Source: Bdellovibrio sp. qaytius (lineage in GTDB: Bacteria; Bdellovibrionota; Bdellovibrionia; Bdellovibrionales; Bdellovibrionaceae). Taken from it: a stretch of DNA of 64,000 nucleotides. The notes below the pieces were generated by a model. It ran no database searches. It worked only from the letters and a program-made list of their open reading frames with translations, and was not told the DNA's origin. The stretch covers positions 3,122,001 through 3,186,000 of the forward strand of contig CP025734.1 in NCBI GenBank assembly GCA_004011035.1, in the 5' to 3' direction. Within the stretch, counting starts at the first letter, position 1. Each line of letters begins with the position of its first letter. Made by a program: the position numbers and the translations under genes. This document shows positions 35,199 to 43,951 of the stretch, piece by piece.

Positions 35199-37065
35199 TT
35201 TAGCAATATTTATATTTCTAGTAGTAAAAGCCCCACTGGTTTGGGGCTTTTCTTTTTCTGAAAATTCTCGTTCTGAGCGTCTGCAAAATTATCTCAACAT
35301 CGCCCGCCAAGAAAAATTATGGACTGATCCGCAGTGGTTAGCCCTAGGTCATTATGAAAAAAAGTATTTTTCATACACCTCACCGTTCACAGAAGGTCTT
35401 TTTCTTGACGCTGATGGGGCTAAATCACCTGAAAAAGAATTATTAAAAACAATCGAGCTTCTTTACGGCGAAAATGATCAAAAATTACAATGTCATTATT
35501 TAGCGCGGGCCCAGTGGCTAAATCAAATTCTTAGAATTGATTCACAAGATATTTTGCCTTGCGAAGAACGCCAAGCTTGGAAAAAGCAATTAAACGTACA
35601 AGGCGTATCACTTATATTTGCCGCCAGTGATATGGGCAATGCTTCTTCAAGTTTTGGTCATACTTTTCTAAAATTAATAAATCCCGAGAATGCAGCTAAT
35701 AAAGATTTAATCGATTATGGAATCAATTATGCCGCTGATGCTGATCCCCGAGAGGGCGCCTTGTATCCGATCAAAGGATTATTTGGCTTATACACAGCTA
35801 GATTTACACTGCTGCCGTATCATCAAAAAATTCGTGAATACATAAATTTAGAAGGCCGTGATATTTGGGAGTATAACTTTAATTTTACGGCAGAAGAAAC
35901 TGACTTTTTAGTTAATCATCTTATTGAAATGGAAAATGCGCGGGCTCCTTACTATTTCTTTAGTGATAATTGTTCTTACCAAATTTTGAAAACTTTAGAA
36001 GTGGTTCGGCCTGATTTAAAATTGTCGCAGGAGTTTCAATATTTCACGATACCTATTGATACCGTAAAAAAACTAACTCGCGTACCTTCACCTCTATTTG
36101 TTAGCCGCAAATATAAAAAATCTCTGAAAACTGATTATCTAGAGTCATTTGCCAAACTTGGCGTTCTGCAAAAGAAAGCTTTAGACATAGCTGTCACTAA
36201 GCTTTCAATACCTGATGATTATGAATTAGCTCCATTAGAAAAAGCTCAGGTTTATGAAACGGCTATGAAGTATTATTCTTTGCAAGCGTTCACGACCAAC
36301 AAAGATTTTGATAATGAAAAGTATCAGCTTTTTTTAAAGCGCGCTGCCATGGGTATGGTCGCTGGTGCTGATTATGTATCTAAACCAGAACCCCCAGAAG
36401 ATAGCCATGATTCTTCGGCGCTGTATTTTGGCGTAGGTCAAAGCGATTTCAAGAGTAAAAATATCACATACACCAGTTTAAAATTTAGACATGCACTTCA
36501 CGATCTTGAACAACAGGATTTTGGAACTGTAGCTTTTAGTCAAAATGAAATGGCGGCTATTGAGGCTCGTTATCTAAACACTGACGGTGATGCTAAAGAT
36601 TTTCATATTTATAAATTTACGGTTTTAGATTTAATTAATTTAAACCCAGTGACTCAGTTAGATAAAAACTTTTCTTGGAAATTTCGCGGCGACATTGTTA
36701 ACAATATGGAAACTTTCACTGACGATAAATTCTCGGCTGATATCGAAGCTTCGGGCGGATACAGCTTTGATTTAGCTTTGTTTGAACGTACGCGTGTGGC
36801 TTATTTGATGACGGCTCGTCACTGGAAGACTTCTATCAACAGTGTTGGCCCTGAACTCTTGTTAGTTAGTCGATTAAAACGTGATTTAGGTTTTTCACTT
36901 GATCTAACTTATTTTGGACAAAGAAATTCAACTGATTTTTTACGGGCTCGAAGCAAACTAAACTATACCTTTAGAAAAAACTTCGATGTTCAACTAGCTG
37001 TTGAAAACGGGATTAACAAAGAGTTCGAGTCTCAGCTTCAGCTTGTTTGGAATTTTATTTTATAA
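35179..37065 (+). CDS. DUF4105 (Lnb-type) periplasmic/outer-membrane protein
   Basis: 628 residues. An N-terminal hydrophobic segment acts as signal. The DUF4105 domain (about 90-290) shows Ser-Ser-Ser-Phe-Gly-His-Thr-Phe-Leu-Lys-Leu and Tyr-Phe-Phe-Ser-Asp-Asn-Cys-Ser-Tyr; the His and Cys suggest a papain-like catalytic pair. The last 220 residues have alternating polar/hydrophobic strands and end in Phe-Ile-Leu, consistent with an outer-membrane barrel. There is no good RBS before the ATG, so it relies on coupling to the DUF3015 gene. Substrate unknown. Confidence 0.85.
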   Translation: MHATVLNLAIFIFLVVKAPLVWGFSFSENSRSERLQNYLNIARQEKLWTDPQWLALGHYEKKYFSYTSPFTEGLFLDADGAKSPEKELLKTIELLYGENDQKLQCHYLARAQWLNQILRIDSQDILPCEERQAWKKQLNVQGVSLIFAASDMGNASSSFGHTFLKLINPENAANKDLIDYGINYAADADPREGALYPIKGLFGLYTARFTLLPYHQKIREYINLEGRDIWEYNFNFTAEETDFLVNHLIEMENARAPYYFFSDNCSYQILKTLEVVRPDLKLSQEFQYFTIPIDTVKKLTRVPSPLFVSRKYKKSLKTDYLESFAKLGVLQKKALDIAVTKLSIPDDYELAPLEKAQVYETAMKYYSLQAFTTNKDFDNEKYQLFLKRAAMGMVAGADYVSKPEPPEDSHDSSALYFGVGQSDFKSKNITYTSLKFRHALHDLEQQDFGTVAFSQNEMAAIEARYLNTDGDAKDFHIYKFTVLDLINLNPVTQLDKNFSWKFRGDIVNNMETFTDDKFSADIEASGGYSFDLALFERTRVAYLMTARHWKTSINSVGPELLLVSRLKRDLGFSLDLTYFGQRNSTDFLRARSKLNYTFRKNFDVQLAVENGINKEFESQLQLVWNFIL

Positions 37066-37072
37066 TCTAGAA

Positions 37073-37675
37073 TTATTCTAACCAAGTTAAACGGTTTTCT
37101 GTCTGACGTGGTGGCTTTGGTGGGGTGTGATCTGGGTACCCAATCACTATCCCGCACAGCAATTCTAATTCACCCGCTTTATATTCAGGTAATTCAGTCA
37201 CACCCAGAAATTGATCGACTTCTTTTTGAATTTCTAAGGGGGCTCCCATCGTGCAGCAGCCTAAGCCTTCAACCTGACAAGCTAGATTGATATTTTGCAC
37301 CGCCATATAGACGCTTCCGATGCTTGTGTAGTGGCGTTCTTCGACTGAATTATTTGAATAACAAAAAACTAAAACCGGCGCATTACCTAATGTGAAAAAA
37401 AATCTTTCAGTAAAATCATACAAAGAGGGCTTTAATCTTTTTTGTAAAACATCTTTAATACCTAACCAAGATTTTTGCGAGTACTTCAAATACTCGTCGC
37501 GCTTTTTACCCTGCACGATAAAAAATCTCCAGTTTTGGCGGTTCTTACCTGAAGGGGCATGAAAAGCAGCGTCGTTAAAAATTCTCATCAGAACTTCTTT
37601 AGGCACAGCATCGCTTTTAAATTGGCGAATAGATTTACGACTTTGGACGAGTTCGTAGAATTCTTGTGACGTCAT
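37073..37675 (-). CDS. Nitroreductase-family flavoprotein
   Basis: 200 residues. It has Ser-Arg-Lys-Ser-Ile-Arg-Gln-Phe at the N-terminus (FMN phosphate contact), Ala-Pro-Ser-Gly-Lys-Asn-Arg-Gln-Asn-Trp-Arg-Phe, and Gly-Leu-Gly-Cys-Cys-Thr-Met-Gly near residue 136. These are typical of FMN nitroreductases that reduce quinones, nitro compounds or flavins. AAGGGGG precedes the ATG. It is divergent from a small membrane gene 36 bases away. Substrate unknown. Confidence 0.88.
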   Translation of the reverse strand: MTSQEFYELVQSRKSIRQFKSDAVPKEVLMRIFNDAAFHAPSGKNRQNWRFFIVQGKKRDEYLKYSQKSWLGIKDVLQKRLKPSLYDFTERFFFTLGNAPVLVFCYSNNSVEERHYTSIGSVYMAVQNINLACQVEGLGCCTMGAPLEIQKEVDQFLGVTELPEYKAGELELLCGIVIGYPDHTPPKPPRQTENRLTWLE

Positions 37676-37711
37676 TTGACCCCCTTAGGCTTATAGAACA
37701 AAATAATAGCT

Positions 37712-38185
37712 ATGAATCTGTCGAATGAAAATGAAAAATCGGTTTCAGTTCCCTTATTAATCGGGGCATTAGTGCTTTCATTGGTTTTTGCCGTAGGTTC
37801 ATCTATGGGTTCTGTGCGCAGAATGTTTAATTCTAACACTGAAGAGCGTAAAATCTTAGCCAAAGCTTTTGCCGACTATAACGGTAAGGTCTTCGTCGTT
37901 TTTAAAATTAAAACTAATGTGGGTATTGAGCTTGAGATCTATGAAAAAGATTTAGCTAATAACAATCAGCAGTTTAAACAGCGCTTTCCTTTAAATGATG
38001 ATGTCGAAGCTTACTTGATGGTGAATGATAATTCGATGAACTTAGGCTTAGTTGATATTGATAACGATGGCCAAATGGATATTATCGCTCCGACGGTGGA
38101 TAAAAACGGCAATTCACGATTGAATGTATTTCAGTACAATAATGATTTAAATTCATTTGTACCTTATGTCGAAGGCGCGCCGTAA
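37712..38185 (+). CDS. Small membrane-anchored protein with one calcium-type repeat
   Basis: 157 residues. One membrane helix (about 14-34) and then a periplasmic domain. Asp115-x-Asp117-x-Asp119-Gly-x-x-Asp123 (Asp-Ile-Asp-Asn-Asp-Gly-Gln-Met-Asp) matches an EF-hand/FG-GAP type calcium loop. No Shine-Dalgarno is visible. The family is unknown to me. It converges with the gene at 38186 without a gap. Confidence 0.7.
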   Translation: MNLSNENEKSVSVPLLIGALVLSLVFAVGSSMGSVRRMFNSNTEERKILAKAFADYNGKVFVVFKIKTNVGIELEIYEKDLANNNQQFKQRFPLNDDVEAYLMVNDNSMNLGLVDIDNDGQMDIIAPTVDKNGNSRLNVFQYNNDLNSFVPYVEGAP

Positions 38186-38941
38186 TTACTTATTTTTTAA
38201 AATAAAACGATAGGTTCTTATGCGACGACCAGTTTTCTCATAATAATTTCCGGCCAGATAACCATTATCTAATTTATAAAGCTGAAAATTATGCCCATCA
38301 GGACTTCCAATTACCAAGCCATCACGTCCAGCAAGCTGAGCACTAAATTCATCATAAAACTCACGAGTAGTTGGTGGCAGCCCCGGCTTTGCAATCTGAT
38401 ACTTTCCGATAATCTTTGAATTCGTATCAGACGCAGCATTTAAATTAATTTTTAATCCAAACAGTACTTCGTTACGATTATTCACAACCGAACCTTCATA
38501 AGATCCCCAAAACTTCGCGTAGTCTCTGGCGGTTACAGTTGTTGATATGCCGTCTAAATTTTTTAGACGAAAGCGCAGTTTACGTAAAAGATCGATAACC
38601 TCTTGTGATGAATGGGCACCAGCTAATTTTTTTTCATTGCTGATGATCGTTTGATCAACATTTTCTCGAGGTTGGTCAACTTCAGGGGCCAATTCATTTT
38701 CTTTATCGTTTTCGTCTTGCAAGGTCGTAGTTTCTAACGTGGCAGACGCAGGTGTTTCTAAGTTTGTAACTGCTTGTCCTATCGGAATTCTTGCGGTGAT
38801 GGCGCTTTGTTGCGTAGGCTGTTCTTGAGTTTCACTCTGTACTGTTTCTTCAGATTTAATTTCTTTAAGTGGCTCTGTGCGTTTTACAAACGCGAAATAC
38901 GCCAGAGCCAATGCAAGAACTGCGATGAAAAATTTAGTCAT
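38186..38941 (-). CDS. Anchored periplasmic protein of unknown function
   Basis: 251 residues. An N-terminal hydrophobic helix (about 2-17) is followed by about 100 residues of acidic, Gln/Thr-rich, probably disordered linker, a short helix, and a compact C-terminal beta-rich domain (about 160-250) with Gly-Asn-Tyr-Tyr and Phe-Trp-Gly-Ser-Tyr-Glu-Gly. The start overlaps the mltG stop by one base, so it is the last gene of that operon. It may assist MltG, which is inference from position only. Confidence 0.7.
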   Translation of the reverse strand: MTKFFIAVLALALAYFAFVKRTEPLKEIKSEETVQSETQEQPTQQSAITARIPIGQAVTNLETPASATLETTTLQDENDKENELAPEVDQPRENVDQTIISNEKKLAGAHSSQEVIDLLRKLRFRLKNLDGISTTVTARDYAKFWGSYEGSVVNNRNEVLFGLKINLNAASDTNSKIIGKYQIAKPGLPPTTREFYDEFSAQLAGRDGLVIGSPDGHNFQLYKLDNGYLAGNYYEKTGRRIRTYRFILKNK

Positions 38942-40038
38942 TAGTTTTTAGACGTCGGTTTCTTCTTAAGATCGCGCCAAGATTTTCCTGAGCGCGCTTT
39001 TGGATCAACCTGAAAAGTTTTTACTGCGGCATTATGCGCATCTAAACTTTCAGAAAACTGATGTGTTCCATCATTATGACTTACGAAATATAAATACTTT
39101 GACGACACTGGATTAAGAGCCGCCAACAAGGCCTCTTTACCAGGATTAGAAATTGGCGTCGGGGGTAATCCATAATTCGTGTAAGTGTTATGTCTTGTTG
39201 GGCTTAATAAATCATTACGAGTGATATTTTTTGGCATTTGGCCACGCGCTAAAGCCACACCATACAATACTGTTGGATCAGTTTGTAAACGCATATTTTT
39301 TTCTAAACGATTATGAAACACTGAAGAAACTAGCGGGCGTTCTTCTTTAGCACCGGTTTCTTTTTCAACGATACTGGCGAAAGTCACAAGTTGATTGCGA
39401 CTCCATTTTCTTTGTGGATAAGTGAGTTTAAAAGTTTCTATTTGGGGTTGAATTTCGGCATACACCGATAAAAATCGGCGCACCATTTGTGTGATGATAT
39501 CTTTTTGCGAATCAAACTTAGTTACTTTATACGTTTCTGGAAATAAATAACCTTCTAATGAATCAAGATTTTCACCCAGTAAAGATTGAATAAATTCTTT
39601 ATCACGAAACAAAGCAAAGGCTTCTTGTTTTGTGCCGTAATTATTTTTTTCTAAAAGATCTGCGATATCCCACATATTAAGGCCTTCAGCCACAGTGAAA
39701 TTACGCGCTACGCTTTTACCTGACGTGATCACCGCTAAAATTTCGTCAGGAGTCATCGCTGCATTTAAAGCGTATTCTCCGCGTTTTAGTTTTGGGTTCA
39801 TACCACGATAGCGTGAATACCATTGAAAAAGCTTACCGCTTTTAATTAATTTTGCGCTCTCTAAGTTTTGCGCGACCGCTGGCATTGATTGACCGGGATT
39901 TACATCAAATAAAATTTCGGTGTTATCATGGCTTACGCCCGTGCGTATAAATTGATAGCTGAAAAAAGCTAAAGCAATAGATAGAGAAACAACAAAGATT
40001 GCTGTTGCAGAAAGTATCGTCTTCATTTTTTTATTCAA
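38941..40038 (-). CDS. mltG: Endolytic transglycosylase MltG
   Basis: 365 residues from a TTG at 40038 with GGAG six bases upstream; the first ATG (40026) has no RBS. It has one N-terminal membrane helix, a LysM-like part, then the YceG domain with Ala-Ser-Ile-Val-Glu-Lys-Glu-Thr-Gly (catalytic Glu near residue 225), Leu-Gln-Thr-Asp-Pro-Thr-Val and Tyr-Thr-Asn-Tyr-Gly-Leu-Pro-Pro-Thr-Pro-Ile-Ser-Asn-Pro-Gly. It cuts nascent glycan strands to set their length. It overlaps astD and closes an amino-acid operon. Confidence 0.94.
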   Translation of the reverse strand: MNKKMKTILSATAIFVVSLSIALAFFSYQFIRTGVSHDNTEILFDVNPGQSMPAVAQNLESAKLIKSGKLFQWYSRYRGMNPKLKRGEYALNAAMTPDEILAVITSGKSVARNFTVAEGLNMWDIADLLEKNNYGTKQEAFALFRDKEFIQSLLGENLDSLEGYLFPETYKVTKFDSQKDIITQMVRRFLSVYAEIQPQIETFKLTYPQRKWSRNQLVTFASIVEKETGAKEERPLVSSVFHNRLEKNMRLQTDPTVLYGVALARGQMPKNITRNDLLSPTRHNTYTNYGLPPTPISNPGKEALLAALNPVSSKYLYFVSHNDGTHQFSESLDAHNAAVKTFQVDPKARSGKSWRDLKKKPTSKN

Positions 40039-41536
40039 GTGTTACTCCAGGAAGTAGCTTGGTTTTATCTAAACTTGTTGGATCTTCTAAACTGGCCATT
40101 GGCACTGTCGTGTACTGAACAGCAAAGTGCGCTGATGGACGATCGTTACCAGATTTACCCATACCACCAAAAGGCAAGCGCGAGCTTGCACCATTTGTTG
40201 TACGGTTCCAGTTTAATAATCCAACGCGAGCCTTTAAAATAGCTTCGTTATAAAGTTCTTTATTTTTAGTGAATAGAGCCATAGCTAAGCCATAACCCGT
40301 TGAATTCACCATTTCCATAGCGTTATTAAAATCGCTTGAACGGTAAATCGCTACATTTGGTCCAAAGATTTCAGTTTTTTGATAAACCGAATTTGGATCA
40401 AAACTTTTTACTAAATGAATGCTCGGTGTAACGTAGTGACCTTTGTTTTCAAGATCTAAGGCTTTACCGCGCATTAAATTTTCGCAGTTTTCACGATTAG
40501 CCATCTCTTGAAAACGAATATACTTTTCAACAGCTGCGCCATTGATAAGTGGGCCCATGAATGGATTTTTTGCCCAGTGACCGATTGTTAATTTTTTTGC
40601 CGTTTTATAAAAACGATCAGTAAACTCATCAGCAATTTTATCATGTAAAATCACACGTGAAGTTCCTGAACAACGTTGGCCTGTCGACATATAAGCCCCT
40701 ACGATTGTTTCGTAGATGGCTTTATCCATGTCGGCGTCATCCCATACAACTGTTGTGTTCTTACCGCCCATTTCAAGCGCTAGAATTTTCCAGTAATGGT
40801 TTAATGTTTCTTGTTTGATTTTAAGACCAACTTCATACGAACCGGTAAATAAAATTCCATCCACAGATTCGTGCGCCACAAGTCGGCGACCTGTTTCAGC
40901 TTCACCATGAATCATATTGTAAACACCTGCAGGAAATTGCGCTTTCTCAAAAATTTGAGAATACAATTGGCCCACATACGGCGTTTGTTCAGAAGGTTTA
41001 TACACTACTGTGTTACCCGTTATTAAAGCAGGAATAATATGACCATTCGGCAAATGCGCCGGAAAATTAAAAGGTCCGATGACAGACATCACACCACGAG
41101 ATTTAAAACGAATAACGCCTTCAACTTGTGGTAATGCATTTGGAATATGTTCTTCTTGCACTAACTTTAATGATTCATTAATTGTAACATCAATTTTTGC
41201 AGATAAAGCTTTGGCTTCTGAAGTGGCATCCCATAACGCTTTACCTGTATCACGAGCGATAGCTTCGGCCATTTCGCCTTCGTGAGCGATAAATAATTCT
41301 TTTAAACGTGAAAAATATTTTTTGCGCTCATCTAAAGAAAGTTTTGCCCAGGGCATGTAAGCTTTTTTTGCCGCAGCAATCGCCTGTTCAACATGATCTA
41401 AAGTGTAACTCACAGACATGATTTCATCATTTAAATCACCCGGAGAAATATCTTTAAACTGCCCGTCTGTTTTTTGAGATTTAACAAACTGACCATTTAC
41501 AAAGTCACCTAAAAATGGAGTGGTTTTATATTGCAT
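40031..41536 (-). CDS. astD: N-succinylglutamate 5-semialdehyde dehydrogenase
   Basis: 501 residues from the ATG at 41536 (AAGAAGG upstream); the frame extends to 41563 inside astA. It is an aldehyde dehydrogenase with Leu-Glu-Met-Gly-Gly-Lys-Asn and the catalytic Cys in Ser-Thr-Gly-Gln-Arg-Cys-Ser. It oxidises succinylglutamate semialdehyde to succinylglutamate in the arginine succinyltransferase pathway. The AstD call over other ALDHs rests on the adjacent astA. Cytoplasmic. Confidence 0.88.
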   Translation of the reverse strand: MQYKTTPFLGDFVNGQFVKSQKTDGQFKDISPGDLNDEIMSVSYTLDHVEQAIAAAKKAYMPWAKLSLDERKKYFSRLKELFIAHEGEMAEAIARDTGKALWDATSEAKALSAKIDVTINESLKLVQEEHIPNALPQVEGVIRFKSRGVMSVIGPFNFPAHLPNGHIIPALITGNTVVYKPSEQTPYVGQLYSQIFEKAQFPAGVYNMIHGEAETGRRLVAHESVDGILFTGSYEVGLKIKQETLNHYWKILALEMGGKNTTVVWDDADMDKAIYETIVGAYMSTGQRCSGTSRVILHDKIADEFTDRFYKTAKKLTIGHWAKNPFMGPLINGAAVEKYIRFQEMANRENCENLMRGKALDLENKGHYVTPSIHLVKSFDPNSVYQKTEIFGPNVAIYRSSDFNNAMEMVNSTGYGLAMALFTKNKELYNEAILKARVGLLNWNRTTNGASSRLPFGGMGKSGNDRPSAHFAVQYTTVPMASLEDPTSLDKTKLLPGVTLE

Positions 41537-41540
41537 AGTC

Positions 41541-42569
41541 TTAAGCCTTCTTCCCGAATTCAAAAGGTGTCACGAACACTTCTTGATCTAAATCTAATTT
41601 TAAACGCTCGCGCGTTTTTGTTGGTACTGCAACATACCCGTCTTGGATATCGTAAGCCGTTAACATACATTTAAAATCTTCGCTGCCGACACCGACAAGA
41701 CCTAATTGTTTAAACGCTGGATCTTTGCCTTCGGTAATACGTAATTTTTTTCCTAATTTAATGGGAGCAATTTTAGCTGTTTCACAACCGTAATGTGGCC
41801 CACCATCAAAAGGATCAACTTCATCTAAATATTGAAAGCCGATATTTTCTAATAAATGTTGTGCTGGTTTTGTGGCTTCGCCTACACGACCAAGCACTAA
41901 ACGCGCTTTAGAATCTAATAAACTTAAATAAATGTCTTCTTCAGGAAATAACGATTCAATAAATTCTTTATTAACTTGTGATAAAGCATCCGCCTCTTGA
42001 TACGGTAATCCGGTGAATCGGCGACCTAGGGCCTCCCAGAATTCGCTGCGGCCTTCATCTGTCAGTGGCGGAGTCAGTTCACACAGAACACGACTTTCAA
42101 AGCGATCAGGATTTAAAGCCATATACACAAAACGACTTAATGAAATTTGTTTTCCTAAACGTTCTGGTCTGCGGCGGTAAGCTTTATCAACTAATAAGCC
42201 ACCAATTTCAGTTGGGCCATCAGTGTCTAATTGAAAACGTAAAACTTGGTGAATAAAGCCGATCCCTAAATCTTGTGAAAAGTGATCGCGCTTTAAAATT
42301 TTAAAATAACAATGAGGCACCGCTTCTGAGCCATGCTTGGCAATGATTAACGAGCTGCCGACGACAGCTTGTTCTTCAACATCTTCAACAACAAAAATAT
42401 ATTCAGATTTATCTTTTGAAAGTTCGCCAGCAAATGAAGCTACGCTGCGGTTCACTTTTTCTGTGATAATTTTTTTATCACCCGGAAGATTTAATAAATT
42501 AAACTGCTTCGCTAAATCTGTTAATTGCGTAATATCGTCTTTGTTAACTGCTCGTACAATAAAGCTCAT
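41541..42569 (-). CDS. astA: Arginine N-succinyltransferase
   Basis: 342 residues from the ATG at 42569, joined to the M20 gene by an ATGA overlap with AAAGG upstream. It is GNAT-like, with the AstA/AruG features Val-Arg-Ala-Val at the N-terminus, Leu-Leu-Val-Asp-Lys-Ala-Tyr-Arg-Arg-Arg-Pro-Glu-Arg-Leu-Gly and Phe-Gln-Tyr-Leu-Asp-Glu-Val-Asp-Pro-Phe-Asp-Gly-Gly-Pro-His. It transfers succinyl from succinyl-CoA to arginine, or to ornithine in the AruF/G pair. There is no second subunit next to it. Confidence 0.9.
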   Translation of the reverse strand: MSFIVRAVNKDDITQLTDLAKQFNLLNLPGDKKIITEKVNRSVASFAGELSKDKSEYIFVVEDVEEQAVVGSSLIIAKHGSEAVPHCYFKILKRDHFSQDLGIGFIHQVLRFQLDTDGPTEIGGLLVDKAYRRRPERLGKQISLSRFVYMALNPDRFESRVLCELTPPLTDEGRSEFWEALGRRFTGLPYQEADALSQVNKEFIESLFPEEDIYLSLLDSKARLVLGRVGEATKPAQHLLENIGFQYLDEVDPFDGGPHYGCETAKIAPIKLGKKLRITEGKDPAFKQLGLVGVGSEDFKCMLTAYDIQDGYVAVPTKTRERLKLDLDQEVFVTPFEFGKKA

Positions 42570-43948
42570 AAACAAAACCTTTCAATCATTCTTTGGTAAA
42601 ATGACGTCATTAATTCTAAATGTTTAATTTCAACATGTTCATTCGGAGTATGAACATTATCTTCACGCTTACCCGGGCCCACACAAATACACTCGATACC
42701 AATACGTGAAAACAAACTCGCTTCGTTAGTTGAAGCTAAACTTGTGCAGGGGCTTGTTTGTCCAAGCTTTTCTAATTCAGCCAATGCACCTTTAATTAAA
42801 ACTGATTTTTCATCTGTGCGAAAAGGCCTTTTATAGTCTTGTAAATGAAATTCGGCGCCGACTTTTTCACAGGCCGTTGAAATCATTTTCATCCACTTTT
42901 CGTAAACTTCTTGTTTTACATTCGGAAGAATACGACAAGAACCACCAATTAAAATATGGTCTTCAAGTGTTCTGATAATACCAATACTTATCGTTGAATG
43001 CTCTGGCGTAAAAGCTTTATCTACGACTGATTTCATTTCTGTTTGCACTTCATTCATAGCTGCATACAAAAAGTTAATTTTACGAATCGCAGGGTCTTTT
43101 ATAGAAGTAGCAATATCTAATTCAACCATAGCTTGGTTTGGAATCATGTTCACTCGAGTACCGGCATCCATGTCGACGATCACGACGTTGTCGGGCATCT
43201 TAGCTAAATATTCAAAAAGTTTAACGGCAGCACTTTCGCCTAAATGGGGAGTCGACGAGTGCGCACTTTTACCAGAAAAAACTTTTGACTGAGTTGACAT
43301 TGATTCTGATACAGAAATATCACGTTTATATTCAACTTCGTCTGACGCAAACGGTATGCGCATTTGCACAGTGGCATAACCTTTTGCGGCATTGATAATT
43401 TTTAAATCTGAGGCATCACCAATTAAAGCGTACTTCGCATTGATTTTGTTTTTGCGAATCAACTTAAGCGCACCTTGCATTCCGGTTTCTTCACCGAAGG
43501 TTCCAACCAATACAGGTTGTAGCGTGTTTAATTTTTTATCTTTGAACTGAGCCATCGCTACGAGTTTGCATAAAAAATCTAATTTAACTTCGGCAGAACC
43601 TAATCCATAAATGCGGCCATCTTCAATAACAGCATCAAACGGATTAAAATTATTTTTCTTCCATAAAGCGAAATTTCCTGGATCAACGGTATCTAAATGC
43701 GCTTGTAATAAAAATTCGTTTTGACCTGCTTGAAATGGTTGTAAGCGCACAATGATATTCGATTGGGCGATACCATTTTGCATGGCTTGTTGAATTTCAA
43801 CATCAAAACCAAATTGATAAGCAATTAAAGCTAAATAATCGACAAGCTCAACAGTAGAAATTTGCGGCGAACTGTCGATAGCAATCAGCTTTCGACAAGC
43901 GCCAATAAAATCAAAACCTTCTACTGAAGAAACTTGTAATTCAGACAA
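42566..43948 (-). CDS. M20-family metallopeptidase (ArgE/DapE-like deacylase)
   Basis: 460 residues from a TTG at 43948. The dinuclear-zinc motifs are His in Gln-Ala-His-Leu-Asp-Thr-Val-Asp-Pro-Gly, Gly-Glu-Glu-Thr-Gly, and a C-terminal His in Val-His-Thr-Pro-Asn-Glu-His. M20 enzymes remove acetyl or succinyl groups from amino acids. In an operon with astA and astD, and with no M14-type AstE nearby, it may act on a succinylated amino acid. That is inference. Acetylornithine or succinyl-diaminopimelate hydrolysis are alternatives. Confidence 0.85.
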   Translation of the reverse strand: MSELQVSSVEGFDFIGACRKLIAIDSSPQISTVELVDYLALIAYQFGFDVEIQQAMQNGIAQSNIIVRLQPFQAGQNEFLLQAHLDTVDPGNFALWKKNNFNPFDAVIEDGRIYGLGSAEVKLDFLCKLVAMAQFKDKKLNTLQPVLVGTFGEETGMQGALKLIRKNKINAKYALIGDASDLKIINAAKGYATVQMRIPFASDEVEYKRDISVSESMSTQSKVFSGKSAHSSTPHLGESAAVKLFEYLAKMPDNVVIVDMDAGTRVNMIPNQAMVELDIATSIKDPAIRKINFLYAAMNEVQTEMKSVVDKAFTPEHSTISIGIIRTLEDHILIGGSCRILPNVKQEVYEKWMKMISTACEKVGAEFHLQDYKRPFRTDEKSVLIKGALAELEKLGQTSPCTSLASTNEASLFSRIGIECICVGPGKREDNVHTPNEHVEIKHLELMTSFYQRMIERFCL

Positions 43949-43951
43949 AAA

